Below, one piece after another: positions 8,385 to 15,589 of a DNA stretch of 23,509 bases. The notes beneath the pieces are model-generated. The model saw nothing but the letters and a program-made list of their open reading frames with translations, was not told where the DNA came from and made no database searches. The DNA comes from a virus, in IMG/VR virus record IMGVR_UViG_3300043436_000548, positions 1-23,509 of that record, one strand, 5' to 3'. The position numbers and the translations under genes are program-made. Position 1 is the first letter of the stretch. Every line of letters begins with the position of its first letter.

Positions 8385-8475
8385 ATCTACTCCCGAACAA
8401 GGTTATGAGGGAAGTTGGTCAGAACAGAAGTTGCCCCCTACCCCCAATAGGAAACAACTACTGACCATCTACTCC
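8385..8475. repeat. Imperfect stem-loop with flanking 9-bp direct repeat
   Basis: On the plus strand TGGTCAG (8416-8422) is the reverse complement of CTGACCA (8461-8467). An inner GTTG (8430-8433) matches CAAC (8455-8458). The loop holds CCCCCTACCCCC. The 9-mer ATCTACTCC occurs at 8385-8393 and again at 8467-8475, either side of the stem. It could be a packaging or processing signal next to the terminase genes, or an element in the 5' end of the virion transcript. Confidence 0.35.
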
Positions 8476-8605
8476 GTCACATAGGTAATCGGGTTAGTCG
8501 GCTGAAAAGGGAAAAAGTTACATCCTTCTTTTCATTTAACAGATTTAAACTCCTTGATTTCAGAACTTTGAGAGGTAGTGGTCTACTTGCAGGTCAATCA
8601 AGTAT

Positions 8606-8647
8606 GGGCAAAAAGAAAACCCACACATTTCGCAGTTGTATGGGTTT
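8606..8647 (-). terminator. Strong intrinsic terminator downstream of terminase
   Basis: On the minus strand AAACCCATACA (8647-8637) pairs with TGTGTGGGTTT (8627-8617), giving 11 pairs with one T-G wobble around the 9-nt loop ACTGCGAAA. TTCTTTTTGC follows, with the T-run continuous with the stem. It lies about 150 nt past the terminase stop and ends the candidate small RNA. Confidence 0.85.
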
Positions 8648-8707
8648 AACGTAAGCGGGTTGCTTAAATCAAACCCGAATAAATACTGCGAATATCTAAT
8701 CGGATTG
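8606..8707 (-). ncRNA. Candidate structured small RNA with pseudoknot
   Basis: A promoter-like site would start a transcript near 8707 that ends at the terminator near 8606, about 100 nt with no start codon followed by a credible frame. In order it shows TTCGCAGT (8692-8685), a hairpin CGGGTT/AACCCG (8677-8672 with 8661-8656, loop of 10 nt), then the terminator hairpin whose loop ACTGCGAA (8636-8629) is the exact complement of the first element. Eight of nine loop bases can thus pair upstream to form a pseudoknot. This is read directly from sequence; expression and function are inference. Confidence 0.5.
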
Positions 8708-8713
8708 ACTATG

Positions 8714-8742
8714 CGAAAATACTAAATATTTTAGATTACCAA
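8714..8742 (-). promoter_or_regulatory. Candidate promoter of the small RNA
   Basis: On the minus strand TTG (8742-8740), an 18-nt spacer and TATTTTCG (8721-8714) resemble the Bacteroidota pattern TTG-N17-19-TAnnTTTG with one mismatch. The same variant ending (TTCG) occurs in the early promoter candidate at 22025-22054. Confidence 0.4.
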
Positions 8743-8799
8743 GTTTTTTAGCAAAATATTTTTAGAAAAAGGGAAAAAATAGGGAACCCTACAAAAACC

Positions 8800-9957
8800 C
8801 TACAAGAAACTATACCTCCCACTCCCCACATTTTTTTGAAGGTGTTGCCAAGCAAGGGACAGACTAACCACGCAGTCATCATGGAACCCTTGAGGTGCTG
8901 AATACTTTACCCCGTAACTTGTGTACTGGTACTCAAAGATTTCTAACTCATCCACAATAGGACCTGGTGGGAATGTTATTTTCCTTTGGTGAATGGCACT
9001 TGCAAGACCCTCCATAAGCATCTGCTTTGAGGTAGAACTAAACTTATACCCTTGAACATCAAGACCCTCCCGTTGCATATCCTCAAAGATTGGGTCACCT
9101 ACCCCCGTAGAATCCATCAGGATAGGTGCTTTAGGTAGATTGACAATATACTCCTTAGTCTGCCTCCAATCCCTTTGGAAGCGTTCATAATGGCACACAG
9201 ACCCGTTCTTATCAAGTCCTATCACCACAGTCCAGTCAACCGCTTTGGCAAGGTCAATCCCATAACAAGCAACAGGATTAGTGGACATTGGAAAGATACA
9301 CTGCCTTATGTAAGCAGACCCAAAAGGATTAGCAGCGTTCTCCGCAGGATTCGCCATATACTCTTGCTCAAAGACCACCTCTGGAAGTTGCATCCTTGCA
9401 CTATCAACCTCTGACTTATCTATGTACGGATTGTCATAGGTGCTAAACTTGAAACTTTGCCAATCTTCCTCCCCTCCGTTCCCTTTCATAAAAAGTGAGT
9501 AAAAGTAGTTCTTACCCTTTGGAGTTGATAGGAACAATGCCTTGCCCTTGTAATCGGTTAATGTAGGTCTGATTGAGTTCAACCAACCGCCTTCAAGGTC
9601 GGGTATAAACGATGCCTCATCTACCACAACCAGGTGGAACTTCCTGCCCCGCAGGTTATCTAACCGCTCCCCCGTAAAGAACTGAACCGAACCCCCATTC
9701 GGAAACTCAATAGTCAAATCAGACCGATTAGAGGCGAAAGGAACCGCTTTAGCAAGTTTGTCAAAGAAAGTCTTGGCAAGGTTATAAGTCGGGGTAATAT
9801 AGGCAACGGTTTGCCCCACAATGGCATTCTTAATGATTTCTACCTGTGAGAGTTCAGACTTGCCAAACCTCCTTCCACACATCACCACCCTAAACCTTGC
9901 AGGGGAATCAATAATTACCTCTTGATTCTTATGTGCTTCGGGTAGTTCAATTATCAT
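8800..9957 (-). CDS. terL: Terminase large subunit
   Basis: The protein has 385 aa. It is the ATP-driven packaging motor and nuclease that cuts and translocates phage DNA into the prohead. The ATPase half shows a Walker A variant RVVMCGRRFGKSE (Lys33), Walker B LVVVDEAS (Asp113, Glu114) and a coupling motif LFLSTPKG (141-148). The C-terminal RNase H-like nuclease shows YGIDLAKAVDWTVV (first acidic residue), ILMDSTGVGD and a late FHDDCVVSLSLAW. The length is somewhat below the common 420-550 aa, but all core motifs are present. It overlaps the small subunit gene by 4 nt. Its stop lies in a short repeat (ACCCTACAA), followed by the terminator-containing gap. Confidence 0.95.
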   Translation of the reverse strand: MIIELPEAHKNQEVIIDSPARFRVVMCGRRFGKSELSQVEIIKNAIVGQTVAYITPTYNLAKTFFDKLAKAVPFASNRSDLTIEFPNGGSVQFFTGERLDNLRGRKFHLVVVDEASFIPDLEGGWLNSIRPTLTDYKGKALFLSTPKGKNYFYSLFMKGNGGEEDWQSFKFSTYDNPYIDKSEVDSARMQLPEVVFEQEYMANPAENAANPFGSAYIRQCIFPMSTNPVACYGIDLAKAVDWTVVIGLDKNGSVCHYERFQRDWRQTKEYIVNLPKAPILMDSTGVGDPIFEDMQREGLDVQGYKFSSTSKQMLMEGLASAIHQRKITFPPGPIVDELEIFEYQYTSYGVKYSAPQGFHDDCVVSLSLAWQHLQKNVGSGRYSFL

Positions 9958-10334
9958 AGAATGGTCTTTCCTTTAGTAAACACAACCTCAATCTTCCCGT
10001 CATTGGTTATGTGGGCAGTCTCCTTTGGTTTGCCATACACCCTAGTAAGTAAGGTATCTATTGAATAAAGACTGCCCTTCTCAAGTGACTTCCTCAATGC
10101 CCCTGCAATGGTCTTCTCCAATACAGTTGCTTTCGGGTTATCCCATACCGCTTTCAGTTCCTGCATATCCATTGACATAATTGCTTGGATGCAATCGTTG
10201 ACCTCCGCTAACTTGTACCCCTGCTCTTTGAGAAGTGATACATATTTCCTCGGTCTTCCGTTTGGATTTCCCGATACTCCCTTCTCCCAATTCTGTATCT
10301 CGCCCCCGTGTTCTTGCTTGATTCGCTTTGCCAT
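9954..10334 (-). CDS. Terminase small subunit-like protein
   Basis: The protein has 126 aa. The N-terminal part has GVSGNPNGRPRK (residues about 19-30), the hallmark of DUF5681-type phage proteins that commonly precede the large terminase. The rest is helical (SLLKEQGYKLAEVNDCIQAI, ATVLEKTIAGALRKSLEKGS), ending with a basic, beta-prone tail (KIEVVFTKGKTIL). It would recognise packaging-start DNA and recruit the large subunit. The 4-nt ATGA overlap with terL supports coupling. It lies 2 nt after the methyltransferase gene. Confidence 0.75.
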   Translation of the reverse strand: MAKRIKQEHGGEIQNWEKGVSGNPNGRPRKYVSLLKEQGYKLAEVNDCIQAIMSMDMQELKAVWDNPKATVLEKTIAGALRKSLEKGSLYSIDTLLTRVYGKPKETAHITNDGKIEVVFTKGKTIL

Positions 10335-10336
10335 TG

Positions 10337-11527
10337 TTAGTCCATTGTTTTAGTATACTTCTGCCCATTTCTTTTAACCTCCAAAGTCGGGTCAAGTTTA
10401 ACCATCCTGTCAACTATGACTTGGCAGTATTTAGGGTCAAGTTCCATGCCATAGCACTTGCGTTTAAGTTGGTGACTTGCCACCATAGTTGAACCGCTAC
10501 CACTAAAAAAGTCCATAATTAAGTCTGCTTTATGGTTTTTTATTGCTCTTTCAGGAACTGATATTGGTTTTTGCGTTGGATGTAATTTGTTATTTCTATC
10601 CTTCTCAATTTCCCATGTTGTATTCTCATCAGTAGGTCCAATCCAATTTGTTGACTTTCCCACTTTAGCATATACGCAAGGTTCATATCTATTTTTATAA
10701 TGACTATTCATATCAGCATAACCAGTGTTTATTTTTATCCATGCTAATACTGCCATAATATCTATTCCATTTTCATGCAATGGTTTAAAAATCTCATAAG
10801 AGTTTCTTGTTGCATAAAAAATGTATAAAGGTCCATTATCAATAACTAAAGGTAGCAAAGCAATAAAATCTGCATATAAATCAATTTCATCATTTTTTAG
10901 CATTTCTCTCTTATGATTATTATTGATTTTATTTCCATGTATAACACCGCCAGTGTAACTAACTCCATAAGGAGGGTCAGTAAATACCATATCTGCCTTC
11001 TGTCCATTCATCAACTTTGCAACTTGGTCGCTATCTGTTGAATCACCACAGAGCAAACGATGCTCACCTATCTCAAATAAATCCCCAAGAACGATATCGG
11101 TATCAATGCCCCCATCAGGTACTTCAAACTCATCCTCTTCTGCTTCAATGACCTCGGGTTTAAAGTCAGGTATATCCAACCCCCAATCTGTTAACTGTTC
11201 TGCATCCCAATTATTAGCAAGGTCTTCCCAATCCCATTCACCGAAACCTACATTATCCTTAATGATAAACTGCTTCTGTTGGTCTTCTGTTAGGTCCTCT
11301 ACTTTGATTATTGCCACCTCTTTCAGTCCTGCTTCCTTACAAGCCTTTAGTCGCATATTCCCACCGAGTACAACCATATCCGCATTAACTACGATTGGTC
11401 TAATGTTAAGCATCTCAGGAAACTCCTTAATTGACTTGACTAACTTTTGAAACTTGTCATCCTTGATGATTCTTGGATTGTTCGGGTTAGACTTTACCTC
11501 GCTGATTTTAACTGTGATTGGGTTCAT
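10337..11527 (-). CDS. ParB-like domain fused to a DNA methyltransferase
   Basis: The protein has 396 aa. Residues 1-95 are a ParB/sulfiredoxin-type domain (KISEVKSNPNNPRI, VVLGGNMRLKACKEAG). Residues about 140-380 form a DNA N6-adenine or N4-cytosine methyltransferase: TDPPYG (183-188) is the catalytic motif IV and FFSGSGST (340-347) is SAM-binding motif I. This order marks the beta class. An acidic linker (VIEAEEDEFEVPDGG) joins the two. No restriction enzyme is next to it, so it is a solitary methylase that may protect phage DNA or mark it for packaging. It sits directly before the terminase genes and shares 1 nt (TAATG) with the upstream methyltransferase gene. The stretch about 10500-10960 looks AT-richer than its flanks. 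Confidence 0.9.
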   Translation of the reverse strand: MNPITVKISEVKSNPNNPRIIKDDKFQKLVKSIKEFPEMLNIRPIVVNADMVVLGGNMRLKACKEAGLKEVAIIKVEDLTEDQQKQFIIKDNVGFGEWDWEDLANNWDAEQLTDWGLDIPDFKPEVIEAEEDEFEVPDGGIDTDIVLGDLFEIGEHRLLCGDSTDSDQVAKLMNGQKADMVFTDPPYGVSYTGGVIHGNKINNNHKREMLKNDEIDLYADFIALLPLVIDNGPLYIFYATRNSYEIFKPLHENGIDIMAVLAWIKINTGYADMNSHYKNRYEPCVYAKVGKSTNWIGPTDENTTWEIEKDRNNKLHPTQKPISVPERAIKNHKADLIMDFFSGSGSTMVASHQLKRKCYGMELDPKYCQVIVDRMVKLDPTLEVKRNGQKYTKTMD

Positions 11528-12198
11528 TATTTAAGTTTAGTTAATACTCTGTTATGCACCAAGTTAAGTTCATGCTTCCATTGTTCTGTCTGTCCTTCCC
11601 TTGGGAGGAATTGGTCTACTGCGTTTGATACGGATTGGATACCTGCGAAGTAACCCCAAGGCATTTGTACTCCATTATTGCAGTCATCAATTACCAGTGT
11701 ACCGCCTACCTTTAGGATTGGAAGATAGTTCTTTAGGTCTGCCATAACCACCTCGTAAGTATGTCCTCCATCTATGTAAAGCACATCGGGAGGATTCTGT
11801 GATGCAAGTTTGACCGCTACGGGATTAGTTGAATCAAGTGTGATTAGTTCGTAATCATCGGGAATGTAAAAAGTATCGTGCAGTTTCTTAATGTCTGCTT
11901 CATAGTCAGATTCCCAATGCCCATCGGATGTATCAAGAGGAGTAATCCCGATTCGCCTAACCTTCTTTCCGTGTCTGTCCGCAAGTAACTTGACAAGTCC
12001 GAGAATCTGTCCTCTGAAAACCCCTATCTCCATAAATGTAAACTCTTGTGGCATCCTTGCAACAATATCATTCCACATCCAAAGAAAACACCTTTCCCCG
12101 AATCCGAATGCGTTTGCTTCAATCCAGTCCCTATACTCTTTTAGTTCTTGGTCAGCGTTGACCTTGTCGGTGTATTCCTTAACTATCCATTCCATCAT
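11527..12198 (-). CDS. Class I SAM-dependent methyltransferase
   Basis: The protein has 223 aa. Motif I is FMEIGVFRGQ (about 55-64) and the acidic partner and catalytic-region motif is DVLYIDGGHTYEVVMADL (about 137-154), followed by GGTLVIDD. This pattern fits Methyltransf_24-like enzymes, which often methylate sugars or small molecules; the D-G-x-H metal-site pattern is visible. It probably acts with the three glycosyltransferases just upstream. It overlaps the preceding gene by 4 nt. Nothing suggests DNA as its substrate: there is no DPPY-type motif. Confidence 0.8.
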   Translation of the reverse strand: MMEWIVKEYTDKVNADQELKEYRDWIEANAFGFGERCFLWMWNDIVARMPQEFTFMEIGVFRGQILGLVKLLADRHGKKVRRIGITPLDTSDGHWESDYEADIKKLHDTFYIPDDYELITLDSTNPVAVKLASQNPPDVLYIDGGHTYEVVMADLKNYLPILKVGGTLVIDDCNNGVQMPWGYFAGIQSVSNAVDQFLPREGQTEQWKHELNLVHNRVLTKLK

Positions 12199-12827
12199 AG
12201 TGCGTAAAATTTAGTCATATCGGTTTTCCCGTTTCCGTGAATGAACATCGGGAAAGTATGGGTTATCTTGTTGTAAAGTCTTCCATATCTTATCTCAAAA
12301 TCTCCTTCTGACTCAAAAGCGATTGATTGAAACATATTGCAATAATCTAAACCAATCCAATCACATTGGTTTACTAAATTCAAATATGTATCAGTGTACC
12401 ATCTTTGGTCATCATCTTCAAACCTTGGGGGATTCATTTGATATATCTTGCAAAAATCAACTGAGTTGCCCCATATTTGCCCGCTATTTATATATTTCCA
12501 ATCATGTGAAACAGTAGGAAATTTTCCAATATTATGAGTATCGGGGTAGCATCCTTTTTCGGTTGATAGTATAATTTTATGATTTTTCTTTGGTTTATGC
12601 TTTAGTTCATCAGGACCTGCAACACAGTAGTTATCATAAGCATCAAGGTAAATAAATTGATAGATAGTAGAATTAATAAGATATTCATACAAGCCTATTA
12701 TTTTAGTGCCAAACCCTTTCCATTCTGTTACGATTGGATGGTAATCCCAACCATGCCGTTTAAGAGATTCTTCCAACTTCAACCAACCTGGGTGATTTGG
12801 ATTGTCAAGAGATACGATTACTTTCAT
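12195..12827 (-). CDS. Glycosyltransferase of the PLOD / procollagen-GT type
   Basis: The protein has 210 aa. It shows a metal-binding LDAYDNYC (61-68, D-x-x-D), YINSGQIWG (112-120), EDDDQRWYTDTYL (137-149) and a final FIHGNGK (195-201). This set resembles the glycosyltransferase domain of lysyl hydroxylase/procollagen galactosyltransferase-like enzymes, also found in large viruses and phages. It would transfer a sugar from a nucleotide donor; the acceptor is unknown. It is a single compact domain and overlaps both neighbours by 4 nt. The DNA is AT-richer than its neighbours in places, which may reflect separate acquisition. Confidence 0.7.
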   Translation of the reverse strand: MKVIVSLDNPNHPGWLKLEESLKRHGWDYHPIVTEWKGFGTKIIGLYEYLINSTIYQFIYLDAYDNYCVAGPDELKHKPKKNHKIILSTEKGCYPDTHNIGKFPTVSHDWKYINSGQIWGNSVDFCKIYQMNPPRFEDDDQRWYTDTYLNLVNQCDWIGLDYCNMFQSIAFESEGDFEIRYGRLYNKITHTFPMFIHGNGKTDMTKFYAL

Positions 12828-13606
12828 TGAAAAGGATTGTAGTATATTGGTCTTGTGCCGTGATAATATTCGTGAGTCATTTTGATTACTTGTTGGGTAA
12901 CCTCTGCACTATGCTTCTCCTTCCAAGTTTGGTATTCTGTTTCCCCTTTGTCTATGTGTTCAATCTCAATATGAGGTAAAAACACATTCCACATACCTGC
13001 AACTGTTGACCTATGAGAAGCAAGGACATCATCGTAACCATAGAGGTTAGGTTGGCAAAGATACCCTATTTTGTCAAGCAAAGCGGAGGAGTACATTTGA
13101 CAAGTTCCTATAATGTGGTGACATTTCTCAACTATTATCCATCTTTGACCTGCGAAGTGTGGTAGCATAATCAATTCGCTTCTCCAGTCAGGCAGTGCGT
13201 GATTCGGTTCTTCCCAACAATCTTTTCTCTTTAGTCCTACGATTCCAATCTTAGGTTCACGTTCAATTGCCTCAACCATTTCCTTAACCCAATCAAGATT
13301 GTTAATGGTAACATCGTTATCCATCTTTATGCAGTGCTGACCTGGTTTGCGATGCTTCCACGCAAGGTTAACCGCTTCAGCAGTCCCAATGTTCTGCTCA
13401 TTAGTGATAAGGTTTATGTAACCATCCTCCGCCCAAGATTCAAGAATCTCCTTAGTTGCATCGCATGAATTGTTATCTACCACCCAAAAGTCATGGTCAG
13501 TAAATATATCCTGATTGTATAAAGCATTCAATACCCTTTCGGTCAGTTCTGACCTTTTGTTCTCTTCAGTGTCATGCACCGCCATTGCGATAAGTACCTT
13601 ATCCAT
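12824..13606 (-). CDS. GT-A fold (family 2-like) glycosyltransferase
   Basis: The protein has 260 aa from the ATG at 13606 (MDKVLIAMAVHDTEENKRSE). An upstream in-frame ATG at 13666 is possible, but it would overlap the preceding small gene by 68 nt, while 13606 overlaps its stop by 8 nt. It shows VVDNNSCDATKEILESW (42-58), NEQNIGTAEAVNLAW (69-83) and the donor/metal motif KMDNDVT (94-100, D-x-D), all typical of GT2 enzymes. Later it has VGLKRK and GTCQMYSS. It would move a sugar from a nucleotide donor to an unknown acceptor. Confidence 0.8.
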   Translation of the reverse strand: MDKVLIAMAVHDTEENKRSELTERVLNALYNQDIFTDHDFWVVDNNSCDATKEILESWAEDGYINLITNEQNIGTAEAVNLAWKHRKPGQHCIKMDNDVTINNLDWVKEMVEAIEREPKIGIVGLKRKDCWEEPNHALPDWRSELIMLPHFAGQRWIIVEKCHHIIGTCQMYSSALLDKIGYLCQPNLYGYDDVLASHRSTVAGMWNVFLPHIEIEHIDKGETEYQTWKEKHSAEVTQQVIKMTHEYYHGTRPIYYNPFQ

Positions 13607-13766
13607 TGCGTTTATTTTTTGTTTTCTTTGCATTTGGTTTCTTATCTGAATATTTACCTCCTGCAAGTATTGCGGTCCATACCTCAGTCGCCTTCTCTTT
13701 TGTATCGTAGATGCACTGACCTGAACCGATGCGATACTTTCCGTTGCTGCATTTAATTACTGGCAT
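13599..13766 (-). CDS. Small conserved-looking phage protein
   Basis: The protein has 55 aa and starts MPVIKCSNGKYRIGSGQCIY. The first half, with a paired-cysteine K-C-S-N-G-K-Y-R-I-G-S-G-x-C pattern, looks like a compact beta unit and recurs, from memory, in small proteins of other phages. The C-terminus is strongly basic (KKPNAKKTKNKRNG), suggesting contact with nucleic acid or disorder. The start is an ATG 2 nt past the previous gene, and its stop overlaps the next gene (ATGGATAA). Function is unknown. I rate it real because it exactly fills the gap between two genes and has a plausible composition. Confidence 0.65.
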   Translation of the reverse strand: MPVIKCSNGKYRIGSGQCIYDTKEKATEVWTAILAGGKYSDKKPNAKKTKNKRNG

Positions 13767-13768
13767 AC

Positions 13769-14011
13769 TTAGTTAATTAGTTCTGATATGATTATGTTAT
13801 GGTCACTCATCAATAGTTCAAACTCATCAAACACTAACTCAACTGCTTCATATTCACTTAGACCTTTCTCCTCAACCAAGTTCATTAATCTTTTTTTAGT
13901 ATTATAATGAAAGGTGTGGATTGCAGACATCAATGCCTCAGACTTAATGCACCTTAAATGTGCAGTCCTTTCATCAATGTCATCAAGGTCAAAGGTTAAT
14001 TGTGCTTTCAT
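13769..14011 (-). CDS. Small acidic protein of unknown function
   Basis: The protein has 80 aa and starts MKAQLTFDLDDIDERTAHLR. The pattern M-K-A-x-L-x-F-x-L at the start, followed by acidic residues and helices, recalls small phage proteins often found among accessory genes; I know no defined function. The rest is helical and acidic (EYEAVELVFDEFELLM). It overlaps the glycosyltransferase gene upstream by 4 nt. Confidence 0.6.
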   Translation of the reverse strand: MKAQLTFDLDDIDERTAHLRCIKSEALMSAIHTFHYNTKKRLMNLVEEKGLSEYEAVELVFDEFELLMSDHNIIISELIN

Positions 14012-15009
14012 AATGCGTTGAATATTTGTGTTCTTAATTTATTTACCTTAACCAAGTCAAAGTTCTCCCTGCACCATTCACCATTAGCAAGACCCATCTC
14101 TTGTCTATAAATAGCATCTTTAATAACTTTTTTAATATTTGTGAACCAATCTGATTGATTGTTTACTCGGATGATATACTTACAATCAAAGTAGGGTTTC
14201 ACGTTTGAACAGATAACAGGTGCATTCTTAGTCGCTGCTTCCAATACCTTGAGGTTAGACTTCATTGAGTTAAACTTGGAATCTACTAAAGGAACAAGAC
14301 AAGCATCTGCTTCATTATAAAAGTTCATGTATTGGTCCACTGGTAACGCAGAACGTATGTAACCATCAACCTTGAACCCACACATATAATCGTTAATCAT
14401 TCTTCCCCAAGGTTCTGATACCTGTTTGTCTTCTGAGTAACCGCAAAGGATAAAGGTTGAGTTATTCTTTACCATTGAATCACCTGCCACTCTTTTCATT
14501 GGATTCTTTAGGATTGCAATGTCCTTCTCATGAGTTACTGAACCTGCATAAACAAAGCGTACCTTATCTGATTCAGTCTTTACATCTGTGAACTGGTCCT
14601 CACCATAAGGCAAAGCGTTTGGAACTACCACATAATTCTTATTGTAATTGCTCACTTCTTGTGCTAAAAGTTCATTTGAAGATATTACCATATCTGCAAC
14701 TTTGATATGGTCAATAACTTTCTGCGTTGGATATTTTCCGTAAAGTATATGCCACGGGTCAAGATGCCAAAAGTCATCTATATCAACTACTAACTTAAAC
14801 CCATACTTCTCCCGTAACCTTACAACCTCATCAACCTCCATTCCTGCTATGTACCGATTGATAAAAAGAATGTCATATCCTTTTTCAAGTTCTTCCTCGG
14901 TAAGTACATCGGTCATCATTGCGTAATCCTTTGGCAAGTAGATTAACGGATTAAATAACCTATGGAATGATACCCCTGAGTTTCTTTGACCGACTGTTAT
15001 GATTCTCAT
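14008..15009 (-). CDS. GT-B fold (family 4-like) glycosyltransferase
   Basis: The protein has 333 aa. The N-terminal half shows GQRNSGVSFHRLFNPLIYL (7-25), the acceptor-side start seen in phage and bacterial GT4 enzymes, then LVVDIDDFWHL. The C-terminal half has VRFVYAGSVTHEKDI (phosphate-binding loop region), NEADACLVPLVDSKFNSMKS and KVLEAATKNAPVICSN, which match the donor-binding E-x(7)-E-like segment of GT4. It would move a sugar from an NDP donor. It is the first of three glycosyltransferases in the block and overlaps both neighbours by 4 nt. The acceptor could be a virion protein, a host surface polymer or modified DNA; the sequence does not decide. Confidence 0.8.
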   Translation of the reverse strand: MRIITVGQRNSGVSFHRLFNPLIYLPKDYAMMTDVLTEEELEKGYDILFINRYIAGMEVDEVVRLREKYGFKLVVDIDDFWHLDPWHILYGKYPTQKVIDHIKVADMVISSNELLAQEVSNYNKNYVVVPNALPYGEDQFTDVKTESDKVRFVYAGSVTHEKDIAILKNPMKRVAGDSMVKNNSTFILCGYSEDKQVSEPWGRMINDYMCGFKVDGYIRSALPVDQYMNFYNEADACLVPLVDSKFNSMKSNLKVLEAATKNAPVICSNVKPYFDCKYIIRVNNQSDWFTNIKKVIKDAIYRQEMGLANGEWCRENFDLVKVNKLRTQIFNAL

Positions 15010-15308
15010 TGCTTATTTTTAAATGGTCTACCTTTCTTCTTCGGTACTTGTACGGGTTCTTGTACAACTTCTGCATCAAGTACCTTCTTTGCTTGGTATT
15101 CATCCCAAAAGATAATCAGTCGCTTCATCATGCTACTCACACATGAACTGCACCAACTCGTAAGAATAAAACCACCATCAAGGTATCTCCTGTAAATCTG
15201 CTCATACCCTACAAGAATATGCAAAGGGAGGTTCTTCATGAACCCAATCTTTACGCACTCAAAGTTGTAAATATTGTCTTGAATAAACTTTTCATCTTCC
15301 TGATTCAT
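15006..15308 (-). CDS. Hypothetical protein with basic C-terminus
   Basis: The protein has 100 aa. The middle holds two cysteines close together (WCSSCVSS), and the C-terminus reads VQVPKKKGRPFKNKQ, an AT-hook-like K-G-R-P flanked by lysines, so DNA contact is possible. The body is helical (FIQDNIYNFECVKIGF, MMKRLIIFWDEYQAKK). It starts 2 nt after the previous stop and overlaps the GT4 gene by 4 nt. I do not recognise the family. Confidence 0.55.
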   Translation of the reverse strand: MNQEDEKFIQDNIYNFECVKIGFMKNLPLHILVGYEQIYRRYLDGGFILTSWCSSCVSSMMKRLIIFWDEYQAKKVLDAEVVQEPVQVPKKKGRPFKNKQ

Positions 15309-15310
15309 AA

Positions 15311-15544
15311 CTATTTTTTATAGTATTCATTAAAATAATCTTCTGCCATTAGCAATGCATCTTCTTTCTCCATGTCGGTTGTGCCATTCCAATATGCATT
15401 TTTTATCTGCTCTTTCTCCATTGCTTTTGCTTCTGCTATGTCATCTTGAGAAAGGTAACCTTGCCTTTGGTGATACCTTAATGTCAACCATTCAATTGCG
15501 GTAAACGTGTGACTGTTTGTCACGCTTTCGGTTTGTTGTGCCAT
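15311..15544 (-). CDS. Small conserved phage protein of unknown function
   Basis: The protein has 77 aa. The pattern T-A-I-E-W-L-x-x-x-Y, then DDIAEAKAMEKEQIKNAYWNG and a final AEDYFNEYYKK, is one I know from small proteins common in many phages and prophages, with no function assigned. It is helical and acidic. The start follows an A-rich leader (GTATAAAATAACAAAC). A short hairpin TGATTG/CAATCA lies between it and the upstream gene. Confidence 0.6.
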   Translation of the reverse strand: MAQQTESVTNSHTFTAIEWLTLRYHQRQGYLSQDDIAEAKAMEKEQIKNAYWNGTTDMEKEDALLMAEDYFNEYYKK

Positions 15545-15589
15545 GTTTGTTATTTTATACGTTTGTGATTATTTTGATTGTATTATCAA

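Larger units (their letters stand above)
8339..8799. other. 461-bp intergenic gap between terminase and virion genes
   Basis: I find no convincing reading frame on either strand. Reading with transcription, it holds an AT-rich stretch after the terminase stop, a promoter-like site (8742-8714), a structured RNA ending in an intrinsic terminator (about 8707-8606), a G-rich imperfect stem-loop (8467-8416) flanked by a 9-bp direct repeat, and an AT-rich leader before the next gene. I did not find a clear Bacteroidota promoter for the virion operon here, so it may use a phage-specific element. Confidence 0.7.

Noticed and set aside
8780-8791. TAGGGTTCCCTA followed by a T-run just after the terminase stop.
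   Set aside because: The loop would have only 2 nt, so a stable terminator hairpin is unlikely; the real terminator is at 8606-8647.
13607-13666. Earlier start of the GT2-like gene at 13666.
   Set aside because: It would overlap the 55-aa gene by 68 nt; the start at 13606 gives an 8-nt overlap and the expected family N-terminus.
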